This document shows, one piece after another, positions 6,839-10,369 of a DNA stretch of 10,369 nucleotides; within the stretch, counting starts at the first letter, position 1, and each line of letters starts with the position of its first letter. Source of the stretch: CAUPWF01 sp964369425. GTDB taxonomy: Bacteria; Bacillota; Clostridia; Lachnospirales; Lachnospiraceae. A program made the translations under genes and the position numbers. A model generated the notes under the pieces. The model worked only from the letters and a program-made list of their open reading frames with translations. It ran no database searches and was not told the DNA's origin. The DNA is taken from the NCBI GenBank assembly GCA_964369425.1, contig CAYJGW010000071.1:1-10369 (forward strand), read 5' to 3'.

Positions 6839-7426
6839 CTACACCTCACTCGTCTTTATTAATCTTGGGCATCCAATTATTTCCCCATCATCGAATACGA
6901 AAATCAAATCAATTCCACATGGATACTCCACTGTTGTTTCACTTCGAATATTCAATACATTTTTTACATACTTTGATATTGTAATCTCTATGGATTCTTT
7001 AATTCCTGGTCCTGTTGCAATTATTTTTTCTGATTTATCATCAGATTTTGCAAAGATAACAAAAGTAGCGGATTTATGAGGATCGTAAAAGTCTCCTTTT
7101 TTTGCATTCTGAAACATAGTTCGAATGGTCTCATAATTCAATTCTGATGACAAGAATATGTAATCTGCTTTCTTAATTTCTTCTTCATTTGACAACGTCA
7201 ATTCTTGGAGTTCTGTCATAAGAACTGCATTCTTCTCCACGTAAAACGAAGTCTCATTATCTAATAACGTGCATCCTATTGTAAGAAATAAGGATTGCTC
7301 TTCTCCAAATCCTGATGCTTCTTTTTTTATTGAATACTTTTGAAATGGATGTGACATCGCATCCATCAACTGTCGAAATGTGGTCTGTGTATCAAACACA
7401 AAATCAAAATTAAATACTTTTTCCAT
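6839..7426 (-). CDS. phnH: C-P lyase core subunit PhnH
   Basis: Non-catalytic core subunit of the PhnGHIJ complex, distantly related to PLP-dependent transferases but lacking the PLP lysine in characterised members. The 195-residue length matches the E. coli protein (194). Family blocks are FRQLMDAMSHP near the N-terminus (residues 17-27), the DFYDPHKSATFVIF region (112-125), ATGPGI (137-142), and C-terminal YPCGIDLIFVFDDG (168-181) with GCPR (185-188). The rest of the sequence is divergent and identity to E. coli is low, but length, blocks and position between phnG and phnI agree. The ATG at 7426 lies three bases after the phnG stop and its GGGAG site is inside phnG, suggesting coupled translation. 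Confidence 0.93.
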   Translation of the reverse strand: MEKVFNFDFVFDTQTTFRQLMDAMSHPFQKYSIKKEASGFGEEQSLFLTIGCTLLDNETSFYVEKNAVLMTELQELTLSNEEEIKKADYIFLSSELNYETIRTMFQNAKKGDFYDPHKSATFVIFAKSDDKSEKIIATGPGIKESIEITISKYVKNVLNIRSETTVEYPCGIDLIFVFDDGEIIGCPRLIKTSEV

Positions 7427-7429
7427 CTT

Positions 7430-7843
7430 CTACTCTCCCATTAAATTAAAGTCTACTTTTGACTTGTTAATCTCTGCATTAATATAAGACTTTTCTTCTG
7501 CTTTTCTCTGTTCAATCTTTTCCAGACAAGCAATAATCTCTTCTTTTTCTGCATACTCACTATGCAATACTGCATCAATCGAAGCTACACTAATCGCTTT
7601 TTCAAAGTCATCCCCTAGTAATACAGAAAATCCTCTCACCTCATCTACGCTCACCATGCACTCTGTACAAATAGCCTCTCCTAAATAGAATAGAGAATTG
7701 CCTGTTGTTTCTCTCACCTTTATCATTGTCAACGTCTTTTGAGGGTTTTTCACTAGTTTGACTTCATGGTTTCTCGAAATTTTTTCATAGAGTTTTCCCA
7801 ACTCTTCTGTTGTTGCATAACTAAATATTTTTGAGTAATTCAT
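7430..7843 (-). CDS. phnG: C-P lyase core subunit PhnG
   Basis: Small core subunit of the C-P lyase complex, required with PhnH, PhnI and PhnL for the ATP-phosphonate coupling step. The 137-residue protein is slightly shorter than E. coli PhnG (150). It has a central block FYLGEAICTECMVSV (52-66), GFSVLLGDDFEKA (71-83) and ASIDAVL (87-93), and the diagnostic C-terminal AEINKSKVDFNLMGE (123-137), comparable to AEVNASRVDFFTM in E. coli. A charged, likely helical stretch spans about 98-120. The start is ATG at 7843, eight bases after a GGAG site and 14 bases after the permease stop. It is the first lyase gene after the importer. Confidence 0.93.
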   Translation of the reverse strand: MNYSKIFSYATTEELGKLYEKISRNHEVKLVKNPQKTLTMIKVRETTGNSLFYLGEAICTECMVSVDEVRGFSVLLGDDFEKAISVASIDAVLHSEYAEKEEIIACLEKIEQRKAEEKSYINAEINKSKVDFNLMGE

Positions 7844-7857
7844 TACATAATCTCCTT

Positions 7858-9570
7858 TTATCTTTTTAGCCAGCGATCTGTCTTAGCCGATAATTTTTTT
7901 CTTGTAAATTCATAAATTAATCTCACCACTATATTGATACCAAGTATCAGCATACATAATGCAGCCGCCGCTGCATCATCTCCTGCATCTGATACATTTA
8001 ACACAACTATACTCGCAAGCTTTGTCATCGGTGTATATAAGAAAATAACTGCTGAAACTGTTACCATTGAGTTCATAAAAAAGTACGCCATCATCTCTAA
8101 GAATGCTGGCAGTGACATGGGCACTGTAATCTTAAAGAATGTTCTATAAAACGGTATCCCCAACGAATCGGATACGGTTTCAAACTCTTTATCTAGTCTC
8201 TTTAACGAGGTTCTTGCTGTAATAAATGGAACTGCAAAGTAGTGAACAATATTTACAATAATTAAAATTGCAGTAGAACCATATAAAAAGTTGTATCCAT
8301 TTACCAGCCCAATCTCTGTTCCTGGAATTATAAAAAATTTAGGATTAAAGAACAAAATATAGGATAATCCAATTACTGTTCCTGGTACTGCACTAGGTGT
8401 GATTGCCATAAAATAGATGAACCTTCTAAATCGTGGAAACACTTGCACTTTTTCAATTAAGTACGCCGTTACAAATGCAATAATTGTGCCTAGAATAGCT
8501 ACTGCTATTGACACTTGTACCGAGCGGAGGATGGATTCCATTCCAGATCCTGCTCCAACATCTGAAAAATCATAGTGCTTTAGTGATAAACTCATATCAT
8601 AAGGCCAAGAACTTACAAATGATCCATAAAGGGAAACTCCAAAAAACAGTATTAAAAAGATACTAAAAAATGTACAAAAACACTGTCCAAATATATCAGA
8701 AGTTTTGTGTGGCTTTATTACATAAGGCACAGATCTTGAGGAAATTGCACTTGCCTGTTTCGCACTGATAATCTTATCTACAACAAATGAAATTATCGTT
8801 GGAAACATCATCATAATTCCTACCACCGCTCCCATATTAAAGTTTTGTTGACCGATTACTTGTTTATATACGTCTGTTGCCAACACATTGTAGTTTCCAC
8901 CTACTACAGCAGGTGCACCAAAATCTGTAAAACTATATGTGAAACATACAAAAATAGCATTGATTAATCCATATTTTACCGATGGTAACGTAATAGTCAT
9001 CATCTTTCTGATAGGACTTGTCCCCATTACCTCTGCTGCTTCATACAAACGATTATCAGCTGCTGAAAATGCAACCGTTAGAATCATAAGTGCTACTGGA
9101 AAGCAGTAGATTGATTCTGATATAATGATTCCCACAGCTCCTCGTAATGGAATATCAAGACCGACTTGTGTCAGTAGTCCTTTATTTCCAAATAAATAGA
9201 TAAGCGACATACCAAGTAGCATGGTAGGGGCAAACAGCGGAAGCATTGCAATCATTTGATAAGTCTTTTTGAACAAAATATTTTTTCTTGATATAAAATA
9301 AGCAAAATAAAATGCTATGGTTACTGAAATCAATGTTGATATTGTAGATATAAACAACGTATTGGTCAATGACTGTAACATACTAGGAGATGAAAAATAC
9401 TGAATAAACAAATCAAATCCTACAAAGGCACTGTCTTTATCAAAAAATGCTTGCACAAATAATATGAGTAATGGCAATATCAAAAAGCTAAATCCTATAA
9501 AAAGGATACATAGCATAATGGTCAATTTCAGCAAATCTTGCCCTGTATATTTTACAAAGAGCTTCTTCAT
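7858..9570 (-). CDS. Fused two-domain ABC transporter permease, 2-aminoethylphosphonate type
   Basis: Inner-membrane permease carrying both transmembrane halves in one chain of 570 residues, probably about 12 membrane helices (six per half). Each half ends in an ATPase-coupling EAA loop: EAAEVMGTSPIRKMMTITLP (residues 177-196 from the chosen start) and ETVSDSLGIPFYRTFFKITVP in the second half (about 464-484). The VLNVSDAGDDAAAAA block near the C-terminus is, from memory, typical of the putative 2-aminoethylphosphonate permease family (PhnU2/AepW-like). Fused permeases of iron(III) importers (FbpB type) are the main alternative, so the substrate is inferred from the phn genes that follow. Two starts are possible; ATG 9570 is seven bases after AGGGGG, while ATG 9576 is only one base away. 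The gene begins 11 bases after the ATPase stop. Confidence 0.86.
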   Translation of the reverse strand: MKKLFVKYTGQDLLKLTIMLCILFIGFSFLILPLLILFVQAFFDKDSAFVGFDLFIQYFSSPSMLQSLTNTLFISTISTLISVTIAFYFAYFISRKNILFKKTYQMIAMLPLFAPTMLLGMSLIYLFGNKGLLTQVGLDIPLRGAVGIIISESIYCFPVALMILTVAFSAADNRLYEAAEVMGTSPIRKMMTITLPSVKYGLINAIFVCFTYSFTDFGAPAVVGGNYNVLATDVYKQVIGQQNFNMGAVVGIMMMFPTIISFVVDKIISAKQASAISSRSVPYVIKPHKTSDIFGQCFCTFFSIFLILFFGVSLYGSFVSSWPYDMSLSLKHYDFSDVGAGSGMESILRSVQVSIAVAILGTIIAFVTAYLIEKVQVFPRFRRFIYFMAITPSAVPGTVIGLSYILFFNPKFFIIPGTEIGLVNGYNFLYGSTAILIIVNIVHYFAVPFITARTSLKRLDKEFETVSDSLGIPFYRTFFKITVPMSLPAFLEMMAYFFMNSMVTVSAVIFLYTPMTKLASIVVLNVSDAGDDAAAAALCMLILGINIVVRLIYEFTRKKLSAKTDRWLKR

Positions 9571-9581
9571 TAACATTCCCC

Positions 9582-10369
9582 CTACCCTGCAAAGTCAAGG
9601 ACTTGTTGCTCATCAAACTTGATGTGTATTTTATCGCCAGACTTTATCTCTAATCTTTGAATTTGTTTAAATGGCATATCAATGATAAATTCATCATTTC
9701 TTAGCACATGGCTAATCTTTGCTGTAATTCTAGAATAATTTCCTCTAAATTCAATATCTAATACATCACATAAGTGGGAATCTGCCTCATTTGCATCTAC
9801 AATTTCTACATATTCTGGCCTTATTGCTTTTGTTCCCTCTTCTTTGGTAAATGATTCATAAAAGTTGATTGCACCTATAAAATCAGCCACAAATTTGTTC
9901 GCTGGTTTTTCATAAATTTCAATTGGTGTTCCTGACTGCATAATCTCAGCTTTATTCATAACGATAATACGATCCGCCATTGTTAATGCCTCATCTTGGT
10001 CATGGGTAACCATAATCGTTGTTAGTCCAATTTCTCTTTGAATTCTACAAATTTCTCTACGGAGCTTAATTCTGACTTTTGCGTCAAGTGCTGATAACGG
10101 CTCATCTAAGAGTAAAAAATTAGGACTTATAGCCAAAGCTCTTGCAAGCGCCACTCTTTGTTGTTCTCCGCCTGATAACTGGGACGGATAACGTCCTTTC
10201 GCACTTGTTAACCCTACTGTCTCTAATAATCTATCAATAATCTCATACTTTTCTGCCGTTTTCATCTTTCTATTGGTCAATCCGTATCCTACATTTTCTG
10301 CTGCTGTTAAATTCGGAAACAACGCATAGGATTGAAACATAATCCCAAAATTTCTCTGTGCAGGTGGTA
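9582..10369 (-). CDS. ABC transporter ATP-binding protein (partial), phosphonate import
   Basis: ATPase of the importer whose permease follows; cut at its 5' end by the window edge. The frame stays open to 10369, and the residues before the first in-window Met (PPAQRNFGI) continue the usual segment leading to the Q-loop. The real start and Walker A therefore lie outside. Visible parts are the Q-loop FQSYALFP, signature LSGGEQQRVALARAL, Walker B FLLLDEP followed by LSALD, H-loop VTHDQDEA, and a C-terminal TOBE-like domain of roughly 100 residues containing AIRPEY. This layout is that of the PotA/FbpC/PhnT group importing polyamines, iron or phosphonates; the link to phosphonate comes from the operon. 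The TAG stop is followed closely by the permease start. The binding protein is not in the window and is expected further upstream. Confidence 0.88.
   Translation of the reverse strand, partial: PPAQRNFGIMFQSYALFPNLTAAENVGYGLTNRKMKTAEKYEIIDRLLETVGLTSAKGRYPSQLSGGEQQRVALARALAISPNFLLLDEPLSALDAKVRIKLRREICRIQREIGLTTIMVTHDQDEALTMADRIIVMNKAEIMQSGTPIEIYEKPANKFVADFIGAINFYESFTKEEGTKAIRPEYVEIVDANEADSHLCDVLDIEFRGNYSRITAKISHVLRNDEFIIDMPFKQIQRLEIKSGDKIHIKFDEQQVLDFAG

Noticed and set aside
48..10369. Mobile element, CRISPR array, tRNA or riboswitch
   Set aside because: Genes fill nearly the whole span; no transposase, integrase, regular repeat spacing or cloverleaf was seen, and the only gap above 20 bases is explained by the pfp promoter and leader.

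Overview
The window is an AT-rich, tightly packed stretch in which every supported gene lies on the minus strand, so it reads biologically from right (10369) to left (1). Low GC, strong AGGAGG ribosome binding sites and a PPi-type phosphofructokinase suggest a low-GC anaerobic Firmicute, probably class Clostridia (Lachnospirales-like). This assignment is inferred from sequence style and gene content, not from a marker gene.

From 10369 to 1389 lies one apparent operon for phosphonate use. It begins with an ABC importer: an ATPase cut by the window edge and a fused two-domain permease of the 2-aminoethylphosphonate type. The carbon-phosphorus (C-P) lyase genes follow in the order phnG, phnH, phnI, phnJ, phnK, phnM, phnL, then a PHP-domain phosphodiesterase (phnPP). 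Neighbouring genes overlap or are separated by about 15 bases or less, and several ribosome binding sites sit inside the end of the preceding gene. No promoter is visible inside this block. Its promoter, any regulator and the substrate-binding protein presumably lie beyond position 10369.

The expected pathway, from knowledge of the families, is as follows. The importer brings in a phosphonate. PhnI with PhnG, PhnH and PhnL couples it to the ribose of ATP, releasing adenine. PhnM removes pyrophosphate. The radical SAM enzyme PhnJ cleaves the C-P bond, giving a hydrocarbon or amine and 5-phosphoribosyl 1,2-cyclic phosphate. PhnPP opens this to ribose 5-phosphate and phosphate. PhnPP would stand in for the PhnP plus PhnN end of the Escherichia coli pathway; neither of those is present here.

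After a 108-base gap holding a near-consensus sigma-A promoter comes a phosphofructokinase whose key residues (Asp114, Lys140) mark it as pyrophosphate-dependent. It appears to be a separate transcription unit ending in an 11-bp hairpin at 20-45. Its position beside a pathway that releases pyrophosphate is suggestive but may be coincidental.

No RNA genes, mobile elements, CRISPR arrays or long repeats were seen. This is a complete-looking C-P lyase locus of a known type with some less usual parts: PhnPP, a cysteine-rich insert in PhnK, phnM before phnL, and an AEP-type importer. I do not see an entirely new system.
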